Position numbers and translations under genes: made by a program. Below are positions 1 through 9,558 of a DNA stretch of 64,000 nt, piece by piece. The notes under the pieces were generated by a model. It ran no database searches. It was not told where the DNA came from and saw only the letters and a list, made by a program, of their open reading frames with translations. The stretch spans positions 496,001 to 560,000 of the forward strand of contig JBAYVD010000001.1 of assembly GCA_041674745.1 (NCBI GenBank). Direction: 5' to 3'. The stretch's first letter is position 1, and each line of letters opens with the position of its first letter. This DNA comes from UBA2040 sp041674745. GTDB taxonomy: Bacteria > Bacteroidota > Bacteroidia > Flavobacteriales_D > Crocinitomicaceae.

Positions 1-1
1 T

Positions 2-1438
2 TTTTCGAACATTTTTTCAGGAATCATTGCGGGCGTAATTGGTGGCATTGTTGTCGGTTATTTTAGTGGATCTCGCTTAGGAGTTTCGGGTCCAGCGGCA
101 GGTTTGATTACTATAGTATCAGCCGCACTACTTTCCCTTGGATCTTACGAAGCCTTTTTAACGGCGGTTGTGCTTTCAGGAATTGTCCAATTTATCGCGG
201 GTTCCATAGGCGCAGGAATCATAGGGAATTATTTTCCTAGTTCGGTCATCAAGGGCATGTTGGCCGGTATCGGAATCACGCTTATACTGAAGGAAATTCC
301 CCATGCATTCGGTTACGACAAAGATTTTTTCGGCGACGAAGAATTCTTTCAGTTGGACGGGCACAATACATTTTCGGAATTGATGTATGCGTTCAATGCT
401 TTTGAATTGGGGGCCATTATCATTTCCGTTTTATCGGTAATCATCTTGTTACTATTCGAAAAACCATTTTTTAAGCAATTTTCACTTTTTAAAATACTGC
501 CAGGTTCTTTGTTTGTGGTAATTTTGGGACTTGGAATGAATGCGCTCTTTCAGCTATTTTTGCCAAGTTTATACCTAAGTGAAAAACACTTAGTTGCCTT
601 ACCGGTAGCCAAAAGTTTACCAGAATTTCTCACTTTTTTCAAAACACCCGATTTTACAGCTTTGTTAAATCCTCAAGTATATGGCATTGCTTTGACCTTG
701 GCCTTGATTGGAAGTTTGGAAACCTTGTTGAGTGTGGAAGCAACAGATAAATTGGATGTGAATCGGCACATTACCCCAACCAATCGAGAATTACGCGCTC
801 AAGGCATTGGCAATGTGGTTTCTGGTTTAATCGGCGGTTTACCAATTACTCAAGTCGTTGTGCGAAGTTCTGCGAATATTAATTCTGGAGCGAAATCAAA
901 ATTATCCGCCATTTTACACGGTTTTTTCCTGTTGGTTTTGGTGGGTATGATTCCTCAAATCTTAAATAAAATACCCTTGGCTTCCTTGGCAGCGATCCTA
1001 TTTATCGTGGGATACAAACTGGCCAATGTGGCATTATTTAAAAAGAAATACCGATTGGGTTGGGAGCAATTTCTGCCTTTTATCACAACGGTAATCGGCA
1101 TGTTGTTTACCAATTTGTTGGCCGGAATAGGCATGGGAATGGCGGTGGCCATTTTCTTTATCTTAAAAAGAAACTTTCACAATGACTTCGAAATATCCAC
1201 AGATGAAAATGTCCGAATCATAGAATTGGCAGAGGAAGTGAGTTTCTTAAACAAAGGAGGCATCATGGAAGAACTCCGCAGGATCAAGCCCAATACGACC
1301 TTGCGCATTGATGGTTCAAAATGTCGATCCATTGACTACGATGTACTGGAGGAATTGAAAGAATTCGTCTCCAGAACCGCCAAGGCCGACGGAATTAAAA
1401 TAGAAATTATAAAAATAAAAGCTTTAGAAAACATTTAA
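2..1438 (+). CDS. SulP family inorganic anion transporter with STAS domain (5' end cut by window edge)
   Basis: Integral membrane anion transporter of the SulP family (sulfate, bicarbonate or related anions). The reading frame is open from the first bases of the window, so the start codon lies outside; a TTG at 104 is internal. The visible N-terminal part carries the family motif GVSGPAAGLITI, followed by many hydrophobic segments. The last ~80 residues, after the final membrane helix, look like a cytoplasmic STAS domain (a RIDGSKCRSIDYDVLEEL stretch). The next gene, a beta carbonic anhydrase, starts 12 bp downstream on the same strand. SulP/carbonic anhydrase pairings are known in bacteria and favour bicarbonate as substrate here, but the substrate cannot be read from sequence alone. 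Confidence 0.93.
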   Translation, partial: FSNIFSGIIAGVIGGIVVGYFSGSRLGVSGPAAGLITIVSAALLSLGSYEAFLTAVVLSGIVQFIAGSIGAGIIGNYFPSSVIKGMLAGIGITLILKEIPHAFGYDKDFFGDEEFFQLDGHNTFSELMYAFNAFELGAIIISVLSVIILLLFEKPFFKQFSLFKILPGSLFVVILGLGMNALFQLFLPSLYLSEKHLVALPVAKSLPEFLTFFKTPDFTALLNPQVYGIALTLALIGSLETLLSVEATDKLDVNRHITPTNRELRAQGIGNVVSGLIGGLPITQVVVRSSANINSGAKSKLSAILHGFFLLVLVGMIPQILNKIPLASLAAILFIVGYKLANVALFKKKYRLGWEQFLPFITTVIGMLFTNLLAGIGMGMAVAIFFILKRNFHNDFEISTDENVRIIELAEEVSFLNKGGIMEELRRIKPNTTLRIDGSKCRSIDYDVLEELKEFVSRTAKADGIKIEIIKIKALENI

Positions 1439-1450
1439 ATAGCCAAGAAG

Positions 1451-2086
1451 ATGAATACATATTATGAAACACTTTTAGAAAATAACAAAGAATGGGTGGC
1501 AAAGAATTTGGAAAATGATCCAGATTTCTTTACCAGATTAGCGAACGGTCAACAACCTCCAGTTTTATGGATTGGTTGCGCCGATAGTCGGGTACCAGCG
1601 AATGAAATCATTGGCGCTCAACCGGGTGAAGTTTTCGTTCATCGGAATATTGCCAACATGGTTTTGCATACCGACATGAGCATGCTAAGTGTATTGGATT
1701 ACGCCGTAAACGTGTTGAAAGTAAAACACGTGATTGTTTGCGGACATTATGGATGTGGTGGGGTTCATGCGGCCATGGGTAACAAACAAATTGGATTGAT
1801 TGACAACTGGATTCGTCATATCAAAGATGTATACCGTTTCCACAATGAAGAATTGAGTGCTATCAAAGATGAAAAAGAGCAATTTGATCGATTTGTAGAA
1901 GTGAATGTCATGGAACAAGTGATGGATTTAGCCAAAACTTCCATTGTACAATCGGCTTGGAATGCAAACCAACCTTTGCAAATCCATGGATGGGTGTATG
2001 ATGTGAAAGATGGTTTGGTGCGCGATTTGGGCGTGAATTTTGAAAACAATTCTCAGCTCTCCGAAGTGTATCAATTGGATATTTGA
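1451..2086 (+). CDS. can: Beta-class carbonic anhydrase
   Basis: Zinc enzyme interconverting CO2 and bicarbonate in the cytoplasm. The 211 residues match the usual size of beta carbonic anhydrases. The zinc ligands are clear: Cys43 in CADSRVP (with the Asp45/Arg47 dyad) and His99/Cys102 in CGHYGCGG. There is no signal peptide. It follows the SulP transporter by 12 bp and is almost certainly cotranscribed with it, so a joint role in bicarbonate uptake or pH/CO2 homeostasis is likely. The family assignment is firm; the coupling to transport is inference from gene order. Confidence 0.95.
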   Translation: MNTYYETLLENNKEWVAKNLENDPDFFTRLANGQQPPVLWIGCADSRVPANEIIGAQPGEVFVHRNIANMVLHTDMSMLSVLDYAVNVLKVKHVIVCGHYGCGGVHAAMGNKQIGLIDNWIRHIKDVYRFHNEELSAIKDEKEQFDRFVEVNVMEQVMDLAKTSIVQSAWNANQPLQIHGWVYDVKDGLVRDLGVNFENNSQLSEVYQLDI

Positions 2087-2200
2087 TTTTTAGCGAATAT
2101 CGAGTAATCAAAGTCATCCATTTTGGGTGGCTATGTTTGTTTTATCGGAATGCAATTTTTCTACTTTCAAAAATCCGTTTAATCCGGGTTTTCAATAGGC

Positions 2201-2281
2201 TCATCCGAGAAAATCTTCGGCATCTTTGGCTTTTTTCAATAATTCTAGATCGAATAAGTTAATCAATTGCCAAGTAAACAA
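2201..2281 (-). pseudogene. Possible C-terminal remnant of a lost gene
   Basis: On the minus strand a 26-codon open stretch reads LFTWQLINLFDLELLKKAKD and ends in a stop at 2201-2203. It has the amphipathic look of a real protein C-terminus, but there is no plausible start and an in-frame stop lies just upstream, inside the start region of the plus-strand gene at 2306. It could be a gene remnant or chance. No family is recognised. Confidence 0.15.
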
Positions 2282-2305
2282 TGTGGATTTGCTTAACTTT
2301 ACTCT

Positions 2306-2971
2306 ATGATGTCAGAAATTATCGATGCATTTCAAAAGCGTGAAAACCCCGTTTTCGCAGAGAAAATGTCGGCTTACATGCGGCACAAATTTGAGTACTT
2401 TGGTTTGATGGCGGAAGAGCGAAAAGCACTTCAAAAGGAATTTTTTCCTCGAATGAACCTTGAATTGAATGAAACACAACGTTGGGAATTGGTGCGCGAA
2501 TTGTGGGAAAAACCACAGCGAGAATGCATTTATTTTGCCATCGATTGGATCAATACTTTCCAACCGAAAACTTATCATAAATCTGATATAGATGAAATTC
2601 ATTTTCTTTTGACCAATCAATCTTGGTGGGATAGTGTGGATGCCTTGGCTTCCAATGTGCTGGGAAAATACAATTTTCAATTTCCGGAAAATAGAAATAC
2701 TTGGCTGGAAGTATGGCGAGAGTCGGATAATTTTTGGTTGCGCCGCTCCTGCATCATTCATCAATTAAAATACAAAGACAAAACCGATTTTGACTTGCTG
2801 AAATCCCTGATTATTGAAAACAAACACGACAAAGAATTTTTTATTCAGAAAGCCATCGGTTGGTCACTGCGGCAATATGCTAAATTTGAACCTGAATTGG
2901 TAAAAGAATTTGTGGAAACAGAAAACATTCTAGGCTTGGCCAAACGCGAAGCCTTAAAACATTTGAAATAA
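2306..2971 (+). CDS. AlkD-like DNA alkylation repair protein
   Basis: HEAT-like-repeat DNA glycosylase of the AlkD family, which removes N3/N7-alkylated purines without flipping the base. Its 221 residues are normal for the family. The SWWDSVD segment (residues 106-112) matches the tryptophan and aspartate that line the AlkD active cleft, and FWLRRSCIIHQL near residues 143-154 matches the conserved W/R repeat surface. The start is ATG at 2306 or the adjacent ATG at 2309. A near-consensus promoter box, TAACTTTA (2294-2301), ends only 4 nt before the start, so the mRNA may be leaderless. The gamma carbonic anhydrase gene follows after 4 bp. Confidence 0.9.
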   Translation: MMSEIIDAFQKRENPVFAEKMSAYMRHKFEYFGLMAEERKALQKEFFPRMNLELNETQRWELVRELWEKPQRECIYFAIDWINTFQPKTYHKSDIDEIHFLLTNQSWWDSVDALASNVLGKYNFQFPENRNTWLEVWRESDNFWLRRSCIIHQLKYKDKTDFDLLKSLIIENKHDKEFFIQKAIGWSLRQYAKFEPELVKEFVETENILGLAKREALKHLK

Positions 2972-2975
2972 AAAT

Positions 2976-3491
2976 ATGGCCTTAATTAAAGAATGCAGAG
3001 GATTTACTCCTCAAAATGGGCAGGATTGTTGGTTTGCAGACAATGCAACGATTGTGGGTGATGTGATCATGGGCGACCAATGTTCGGTTTGGTTCAGCGC
3101 CGTGGTGCGTGGCGACGTGAATTCCATTCGCATGGGCAACAAAGTAAACATCCAAGATGGCGCAGTTTTGCATTGCACCTATGAGAAAACGAAAGTTGTT
3201 TTGGGCAACAATGTCAGCATCGGTCACAACGCCTTGGTGCACGGTTGCACTGTGGAAGACAACGTTTTGATTGGCATGGGTTCCATCGTTATGGACGATT
3301 GCTACATCGAATCCGGCAGTATCATTGCGGCGGGCGCGGTACTTTTGGAAGGCACGCGCGTTGGCAAAGGTTCGATTTGGGCAGGTGTTCCAGCCAAAAA
3401 AGTGAAAGACATTTCACCCGAATTGTTTGAAGGGGAAGTGATGCGCATCGCGAACAATTATGTGAAATATTCGGGATGGTTTAAGGAGTAA
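2976..3491 (+). CDS. Gamma carbonic anhydrase-like hexapeptide-repeat protein (YrdA/PaaY type)
   Basis: Left-handed beta-helix protein of 171 residues, cytoplasmic and expected to be trimeric. Hexapeptide repeats run through most of the chain (for example VGDVIMGDQCSVWF, GNNVSIGHNALVHGC, VLIGMGSIVMD). Three histidines at 66 (VLHC), 84 (SIGHN) and 89 (LVHGC) match the metal site of gamma carbonic anhydrases and their YrdA/PaaY relatives. It starts 4 bp after the AlkD-like gene. Actual carbonic anhydrase activity varies between members of this family, so only the fold and metal site are secure. Confidence 0.9.
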   Translation: MALIKECRGFTPQNGQDCWFADNATIVGDVIMGDQCSVWFSAVVRGDVNSIRMGNKVNIQDGAVLHCTYEKTKVVLGNNVSIGHNALVHGCTVEDNVLIGMGSIVMDDCYIESGSIIAAGAVLLEGTRVGKGSIWAGVPAKKVKDISPELFEGEVMRIANNYVKYSGWFKE

Positions 3492-3509
3492 AATTCTGAA
3501 ATGGAAACT

Positions 3510-5693
3510 TTAATCGGGTTTCTTTTTACGCTCTTCTTTCAACTTTTTCAGGTAATTACTGCGGTATTTCAAAACTCGATTTCTCAATTTTTGATTGATG
3601 TATGAGTTGCCTTTTATAGCATTGACAATTCTTTCTTTGTTTTGTAAATCGTGTTTTTTAAAGATTTCATATCTTTTTTTCTCTGCTTGGTTATCGTGGT
3701 TGATACTTCTGAAAAACAAACGACTATCCACATTGAAAGACTTGAAATTATTTACCAAATTATTGATTAAAAATTCATTGTCAGCATTCCAGCAAATATC
3801 ATTTTTGATGATTTGTAGTTTTTCTGTTTCAAAATCATCGAGATTGTTTTTTGCCGTTGCTCCTCCATTGTAAAGTTCAGAAAGTGTTTTGGCCGATTTT
3901 AAATACAAAACATTTCGGTTTTTAATCAAAAGGTTCATTTTTTTGAATTCGGCGTAGGATTTGTCGGCTAGTTGTATGATTTTTTCATCGACATTGTTGA
4001 CAAATGATTCGTGGTAAAAACGAATGCTGTCTCGAATTTCGAGAATCTGCCGATCATAATTGTCGAGTAGTTGGGCGGAGCGAAGATTTTTGTCCTGTCT
4101 AAATTTTCCCAAAAGCGGATACAGCAAGTTGTATTCTTCGTAAAGGTTGCCCCACAAATTGGTAAAATGGACGATTAAACTGTCTTGCAAAACAGCAATT
4201 TCTTGGGTCAATTCCTCTGCTTTCAGCTCCGTTTTAAAAAATTTGTTTTGTAATTTTTCAATTCTTTTTTCGTTCACAATTTTCAAGTGAAATCTGTAAT
4301 TCAATGCGCGGCTGAGTTGTTTGCTTTGGTTGTAATCTCTTTTGCTATAAGATTTTGTTTTATAAACTAACGAGTTGAATTTTATTTTTCGCTTGTCCAC
4401 CTCTTTCCAAACTTTTTTTGCAGAGAAAGAATAAGCTTTGTTTTCTTGGAGTAATAGGTTCAGTTTCGTTCGATTCTTTTTGTTCTGGAAAGAAAATACT
4501 TTGCTGTTGTTTGGTTTGCTTTTGATGAATTCTTTTTTACTCTCTTCGAGATACTGCAATGTAGAATCTATGTAGCTGATTTTCTGCAAGGAATCCTCCT
4601 TTTGAAGCATGGTTTGATAAAAAAGTTGTGCCAACTCGAGATTTGCGACGCCAGGCAAGAAATGATTGTTTTTATTGCTAACCAAATTACTCGAGATGTG
4701 TCGCTTGATCTTTTCTATCGAATCCAGCATGATCAAATCGTCGCAGGCAATACAAGTTTGTCCAATTCGACTCATGTTCTCGTATTCAGCACCAGTCCGA
4801 AAGTAATAGGCTTTATCGTCAGAAAATTCAGTTACTGTAGTAACATTTGCGGCCAACGTCCACAACCGATCGGAAGGGAAATGATCGATTGCAAAAATTT
4901 CCGGCGACGTGAGGTAGTAGTCCAAATTAACAACCGCTCTGTATTTTTCTTTGACACGGAACCTACGTACATTTAGCAACGCAATCAAGGCCCTAACTAA
5001 AAATGGAACTTTTCGAATAGTCACAGAATGGATGACAAAATTATTCGGTAAACCACAATAACTGTATTTGCCTTTCTTGTTGAGTTTGAGATGAACGGTA
5101 ACCTCCTTTTCTTTTTCATACAATTTTTCGATCCATTTCATTCTTCTTTTCGAGCAGCGAGTGTATTCATAGGAAAAAAGCCCTGACGACCAAGTTGCGT
5201 CATACAAATGCCAATTTCCATCCAGTTTTACGGCATTCCATGCATGATTGTCAAAATAGATAGGATCGCCCACATCAAAGTTCATTTCTTTCGCGTAACC
5301 CGTTATTGTAGTATTTGTAATTCCAGCGTAATCACAAAGAATGTCCATCAAGCTGGCATAATCCGAACAAATTCCTTTTCGATTCCGAAGTACTTTGCTG
5401 GCCGAACGATTGGAGGAGAAGGCTTTTCCAGAATTGGATAAGCGCGTATTGTAGTGAATATTGTTTACCACCCAACTAAATATCGCATCAAATTTTTCTC
5501 GATCACTGATTTTTCCAGCGGTAAGCGCTTCAGCCAAATCCTCAGGATTCAAGGTTTTTGCATACGGAACTTTTGGCGCAATCAGCTCAATATTTTCAGT
5601 AGTGGCTTGACCAATGGATAAATTGGGTGCGAATATCAATAAAAAAATCAATACGATTTTCCATTTCCAGTATACTAGTTGATCTTGATTCAT
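3510..5693 (-). CDS. Secreted transglutaminase-like (cysteine protease fold) protein with long coiled-coil tail
   Basis: Predicted exported protein of 727 residues. An N-terminal signal peptide (hydrophobic core WKIVLIFLLIFAPNLSIGQA) precedes a transglutaminase-like core at about residues 60-170, with a candidate catalytic triad Cys109 (NRKGICSDY), His150 (FDNHAWN) and Asp165 (WHLYDATW). The remaining ~500 residues are Lys/Glu-rich and mostly helical or coiled-coil, with no recognised domain. Bacterial proteins of this type often act as peptidases or amidases in the periplasm. The substrate is unknown. It is transcribed alone, convergent with the gamma carbonic anhydrase gene and divergent from the gene at 5845. 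Confidence 0.8.
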   Translation of the reverse strand: MNQDQLVYWKWKIVLIFLLIFAPNLSIGQATTENIELIAPKVPYAKTLNPEDLAEALTAGKISDREKFDAIFSWVVNNIHYNTRLSNSGKAFSSNRSASKVLRNRKGICSDYASLMDILCDYAGITNTTITGYAKEMNFDVGDPIYFDNHAWNAVKLDGNWHLYDATWSSGLFSYEYTRCSKRRMKWIEKLYEKEKEVTVHLKLNKKGKYSYCGLPNNFVIHSVTIRKVPFLVRALIALLNVRRFRVKEKYRAVVNLDYYLTSPEIFAIDHFPSDRLWTLAANVTTVTEFSDDKAYYFRTGAEYENMSRIGQTCIACDDLIMLDSIEKIKRHISSNLVSNKNNHFLPGVANLELAQLFYQTMLQKEDSLQKISYIDSTLQYLEESKKEFIKSKPNNSKVFSFQNKKNRTKLNLLLQENKAYSFSAKKVWKEVDKRKIKFNSLVYKTKSYSKRDYNQSKQLSRALNYRFHLKIVNEKRIEKLQNKFFKTELKAEELTQEIAVLQDSLIVHFTNLWGNLYEEYNLLYPLLGKFRQDKNLRSAQLLDNYDRQILEIRDSIRFYHESFVNNVDEKIIQLADKSYAEFKKMNLLIKNRNVLYLKSAKTLSELYNGGATAKNNLDDFETEKLQIIKNDICWNADNEFLINNLVNNFKSFNVDSRLFFRSINHDNQAEKKRYEIFKKHDLQNKERIVNAIKGNSYINQKLRNRVLKYRSNYLKKLKEERKKKPD

Positions 5694-5832
5694 TTGGGTG
5701 AATAACGAGTTTTTCTTAATGGGTTAACAAAGGCGAATCTAAATTTCGAAAATAAATTTAGATTTCCGTACTTCGCAAATCTAATAACAAAGATTTTTCA
5801 ACGATGTTTAGTGAATCTACTATTCTAAAAAT

Positions 5833-5840
5833 TATCTTTG
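5833..5840 (+). promoter_or_regulatory. Bacteroidota -7 promoter box TATCTTTG
   Basis: Exact match to TAnnTTTG. Only 4 nt (AATC) separate it from the ATG at 5845, so transcription would start at or next to the start codon. Confidence 0.6.
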
Positions 5841-5844
5841 AATC

Positions 5845-7764
5845 ATGAAGAACCCAAAAACCATACCATCCAAATCGTCTAATTTGTTGGTTTATTCCTT
5901 CGTGCTTTTTGTTGGGATGTTTTATTTGTATTATCCCCATCTTCAAAACTATTCGGCTACACCAAAATGGGTGTATCTGGCTGTTTTTGGTTTGGTTGTG
6001 TCGATTGTTCGATTCAAAGAACGAATGAATTGGTCTTTGGGCATGTGGTTGTGGCTGGCGTTTGTTTTGCAGTATTTAGTAGGCTGTCTTGCTTCCTACA
6101 ATTTATGGGATTCCATCGTTCGGTCTATTCCGTTGATCTTGGCTCCGCTGGTCGTTCTTTTGCTGAGGCGAGAGGAAAACGACTGGTCAGTATTTTTCAC
6201 AAAAATTGCCACAGCGGCAACTATTCTAATTTCACCTATTCTTATACTGACAATTGCAGAAATCATCGGTTTGGCAATCAATGGCGAATACACGCACTTG
6301 TCTACGTACGATTTCCGTTACACGTTTGGCAATCGTAATCAATACGCAGAACTGATTGCTTTGCTGGTTCCATTACTTGCCACGGCATTTTATTTTGCTG
6401 AAAAAAAGTGGAAAAAGGTTTTGTTTGGCGCAGGAATCGTTATGCTTTATTTGACGGGAACCCTTTTGCTCAACCGAGCTGTTTTGTTGGTTCTCTATGG
6501 TGTTTATCCTGTTGGATTGCTAATTTTCTGTCTCCAAAGGCTGAAAAACCCACTGCGGAAATATGGTTTTTTAAGTTTGGCGGGTGCCATTCTTGTGGGA
6601 CTAATCCTGGTTGCTAGTCCGATGCGGAAGCAAATTCCTGTGGTGAAAAATTTATTGGAAACGGGTTATGGTAGCGGTAGTGAACGGGTACACATTTGGC
6701 AAAATTCCGTCGATCTTTGGCAGGAAAAACCAGTTTTTGGTTCAGGTTCTGGAGATTGGAAAATAGAAATTTTAAGAACGCCCTTGCAGGAAACCCAAGC
6801 GAGCGAAAGCACAGTATTTTACCAACGAGCCCATAACGATTTCATCCAAATTGCAGTGGAAAATGGTCTTATAGGTTGGCTGCTGTTTGTCTCATTTTTT
6901 GTCGTCGGGATTCTTTTGCTCTTGAAATCTGAAATCAGCATAGCTGTAAAAATTTTCTTGGTAAGTGGAATCGTCGGTTATCTGCTCATTTCCAATTTTT
7001 CATTTCCCATTGAAAAAGTAGAGTTACTAATTTTGTTGTTCCTTTTTTTGGTACCCGGATTAAAGCCAATAAACAACCCAAAAGGGCAGAAGGCAATCCA
7101 ATTTGGAACAGTGGGTGTGCTGATTGTTTTGCTACTACTTTCGGTGAATTGGTTGCAAATGGAGAAAAAATATTTCCTTTTCAAGTTTGAAAATGACACG
7201 ATAGCCTTGGAGGAAATCAATAAAAATAAGTACACGATTGATCCAACTTGCACGCCGCTTTTTTGGCACGAAGGGAATGAGGATTACAACAAGGCCGATT
7301 ATGAAAAAGCATTGGAAACTTATTTGGTCGCGCGTAAATACAATCCATATCATGTGCATATATTGAACAACATTGGTAGTTGCTATTACGCATTAAACGA
7401 CAAACCAAAGGCAGAAGAATATTTCAAAAAAGCACTGAAATTAAATCCGAATTTTTTGGAAACCGTGATGAATTACAGTTCCTTTTTGTTTAACACGGGC
7501 GACATCAACGGCGCGTTGGATCAAATTTTGTCTATTCCTCCACACAAGGAACCTGAAAATTACAGCATGTACGTAGTTGCCATTGCTAAAGCAAAATACC
7601 AATCCATGATTGAACTGTATGACGAACCCGAATTTGAAAATTACCTGAATGCAACAGTAAACAATGATGATTTCCTGTATGAAATTTCGAAGAAAGCAAG
7701 AATCAGCGGGCGCAGTTATGAAATGGAGTTGCGGGAGGAAATGAAGCAAGAAAAAACCAAGTAA
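5845..7764 (+). CDS. O-antigen ligase family (Wzy_C-type) membrane protein fused to TPR repeats
   Basis: Polytopic inner-membrane protein of 639 residues. About 12 hydrophobic segments fill residues 15-430. Two family landmarks are visible: FGNRNQYAELIALLVPLL near residues 160-180 and RAHNDFIQIAVENGLIGWLL near residues 328-348, typical of the periplasmic loop and following helix of O-antigen ligases/polymerases. From about residue 460 the chain carries TPR repeats (YEKALETYLVARKYNPYHVH, PKAEEYFKKALKLNPNFLE). It is a candidate glycan polymerase or ligase, or a protein glycosyltransferase of the same fold. No other glycan genes adjoin it. The start is fixed by a promoter box 4 nt upstream. Confidence 0.85.
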   Translation: MKNPKTIPSKSSNLLVYSFVLFVGMFYLYYPHLQNYSATPKWVYLAVFGLVVSIVRFKERMNWSLGMWLWLAFVLQYLVGCLASYNLWDSIVRSIPLILAPLVVLLLRREENDWSVFFTKIATAATILISPILILTIAEIIGLAINGEYTHLSTYDFRYTFGNRNQYAELIALLVPLLATAFYFAEKKWKKVLFGAGIVMLYLTGTLLLNRAVLLVLYGVYPVGLLIFCLQRLKNPLRKYGFLSLAGAILVGLILVASPMRKQIPVVKNLLETGYGSGSERVHIWQNSVDLWQEKPVFGSGSGDWKIEILRTPLQETQASESTVFYQRAHNDFIQIAVENGLIGWLLFVSFFVVGILLLLKSEISIAVKIFLVSGIVGYLLISNFSFPIEKVELLILLFLFLVPGLKPINNPKGQKAIQFGTVGVLIVLLLLSVNWLQMEKKYFLFKFENDTIALEEINKNKYTIDPTCTPLFWHEGNEDYNKADYEKALETYLVARKYNPYHVHILNNIGSCYYALNDKPKAEEYFKKALKLNPNFLETVMNYSSFLFNTGDINGALDQILSIPPHKEPENYSMYVVAIAKAKYQSMIELYDEPEFENYLNATVNNDDFLYEISKKARISGRSYEMELREEMKQEKTK

Positions 7765-7833
7765 GGCAATTTTATTTGGAAGCCACTTTGAAATCCAGTA
7801 TCTTAGTGGTTCAAAATTTTAAATTCAATCACT

Positions 7834-9405
7834 ATGCTTCGCTATTTAACGGCATTCACCTCAGTACTTTTTACAGCCATGGTATTTGGACAATCCATTT
7901 CATCGGTTGCACCTAATTCGGGTGAACGAGGAACTTTTCAATTGCCCGTCGTAATTTCAGGTTCGAACACGAATTTTTCAAATGCCACGTCAACACTGGT
8001 GCGTTTCAGTCAAGGAACCTCCACGCTTATGGAATTGGAAGTTACAAATATCAATAGTGTTTCACCCACTTCCGTAAGTTGCGATATACAAATACCTTAC
8101 AGCGCTGCCTTGGGAAATTACACGGTGAGTGTTTTTGATCAAAATGTAGGCGGGATGCTAGATTTACCTGCTGGATTTACCGTCTTACCAAACAGCCAAA
8201 CGGTAACTTTGGTTGGAACGACGCCACAAAATGCGGCTATCAATCAAACCTTACCGATTACGATTAGCGTTGATAACGCTCACTTTTCACAAGCAACCAA
8301 TACTAGTTTTTTTCTAATGCAACAAGGTACAAATACCATGTTGTTTCCAGTGCCAGGAACAGTTTTTACTTTGAATAACAGTCACTTAAAAGCTCAATTT
8401 GATTTTACTGGCTATGCGATAGGAACTACTTTCGATGCGTACTGCAGCAATTCATTTGATGGATACTTCTATGATGATAGTGCGGTGGTTTTAACGTCAC
8501 CCACTTCCATTTCGGGTAATCTAAATTATGCAGGCAACTACGATGGAATTGTAGAATTGTACCAGGAAAATACAAATGTATCGCCTTATACCTATTCGCT
8601 AGTATCCAGTTCACCGGTTCTTTCCAATGTCTATTCCTTTTCGAATATAGCCCAAGCCAATTATTATGTGCGATCGGTTCCCATTGGGGTAACCAACGTG
8701 GTGGCAACTTATTATCCATCGGATGTTTCTTGGACAACCGCAACGCAGATAAGCACCATTTCTACCCCAGCAATTACAGGAGCTTTGATTACGCCCGTGA
8801 GTAGTTTGTGGTTGTCAGGTGGCGGCACTGTAAACGGCTCGATTGGTTACGGACCAAGTGGATTCACCAAATCATCAGGCTTGGATGTTGTTTTTGCAGA
8901 AGGAATAGAAGTCTTTTTGATGGATACTGATAATTCATCCTACGCGCAAACAACGACGAATGCCAATGGAGCGTATTCTTTTGCAGGAGTAGAAATCGGG
9001 AATTATAAAATTGTCATTGATTTACCCGGATATGCTCAGATTTCTTCCTACAATTTTGGAGTCACTAGCCATACCGCCGAGCTAACAGATTTGGATTTTT
9101 TGATTGACAATGGTGAGATATTTGTTTCAGGCTTCATGGGATTAGAGACGCAAAAATTGGCGAATTTGGTGGTTTATCCAAATCCTACAACTGGAGAAAT
9201 TCACATTCAGTTGCCGGCCAATTCAACCCAATCAAAAGTGATGATATACAATCACATGGGACAAAAAGTACTCGAGCAAAATATTTCATTAAATGCAAGT
9301 CCAATCTTCACAACCGACCTTTCCGAATTTGGAGACGGTGTTTACACCATCCAAGTACAAAGTGATAAAGGTGTTGCTGAAACACGATTGATTAAAACGG
9401 AATAA
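7834..9405 (+). CDS. T9SS type A sorting-domain protein with TIG-like repeats
   Basis: Secreted protein of 523 residues. The signal peptide ends near FGQ (residue 20). The N-terminal part contains IPT/TIG-like beta modules (ISSVAPNSGERGT and a second copy near VTLVGTTPQNAAINQTLP), and a carboxypeptidase-regulatory-like segment lies near residues 350-430 (TTNANGAYSFAGVEIGNYKI). The C-terminal ~75 residues form a type IX secretion sorting domain (LVVYPNPTTGEIHIQLP ... GDGVYTIQV). It is therefore expected to be exported by the T9SS and released or anchored at the surface. Ligand or function unknown. A strong terminator follows. Confidence 0.88.
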   Translation: MLRYLTAFTSVLFTAMVFGQSISSVAPNSGERGTFQLPVVISGSNTNFSNATSTLVRFSQGTSTLMELEVTNINSVSPTSVSCDIQIPYSAALGNYTVSVFDQNVGGMLDLPAGFTVLPNSQTVTLVGTTPQNAAINQTLPITISVDNAHFSQATNTSFFLMQQGTNTMLFPVPGTVFTLNNSHLKAQFDFTGYAIGTTFDAYCSNSFDGYFYDDSAVVLTSPTSISGNLNYAGNYDGIVELYQENTNVSPYTYSLVSSSPVLSNVYSFSNIAQANYYVRSVPIGVTNVVATYYPSDVSWTTATQISTISTPAITGALITPVSSLWLSGGGTVNGSIGYGPSGFTKSSGLDVVFAEGIEVFLMDTDNSSYAQTTTNANGAYSFAGVEIGNYKIVIDLPGYAQISSYNFGVTSHTAELTDLDFLIDNGEIFVSGFMGLETQKLANLVVYPNPTTGEIHIQLPANSTQSKVMIYNHMGQKVLEQNISLNASPIFTTDLSEFGDGVYTIQVQSDKGVAETRLIKTE

Positions 9406-9422
9406 TTCATATTTAGTGTAAT

Positions 9423-9456
9423 AAAAAGCAGTGGGTTTTCTCACTGCTTTTTTTTT
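9423..9456 (+). terminator. Rho-independent terminator after the T9SS cargo gene
   Basis: Stem AAAGCAGTG / CACTGCTTT with a short loop, followed by a run of eight or more T. Confidence 0.85.
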
Positions 9457-9558
9457 GAATTGATTTTCACAACGTTAAATATTTCCTAATTTCTCTCAAA
9501 ACGAATTTTCTGGCGCAACTTTTGGATTTCATTTTTTGAACGTTAAAAATAGAAAGCC

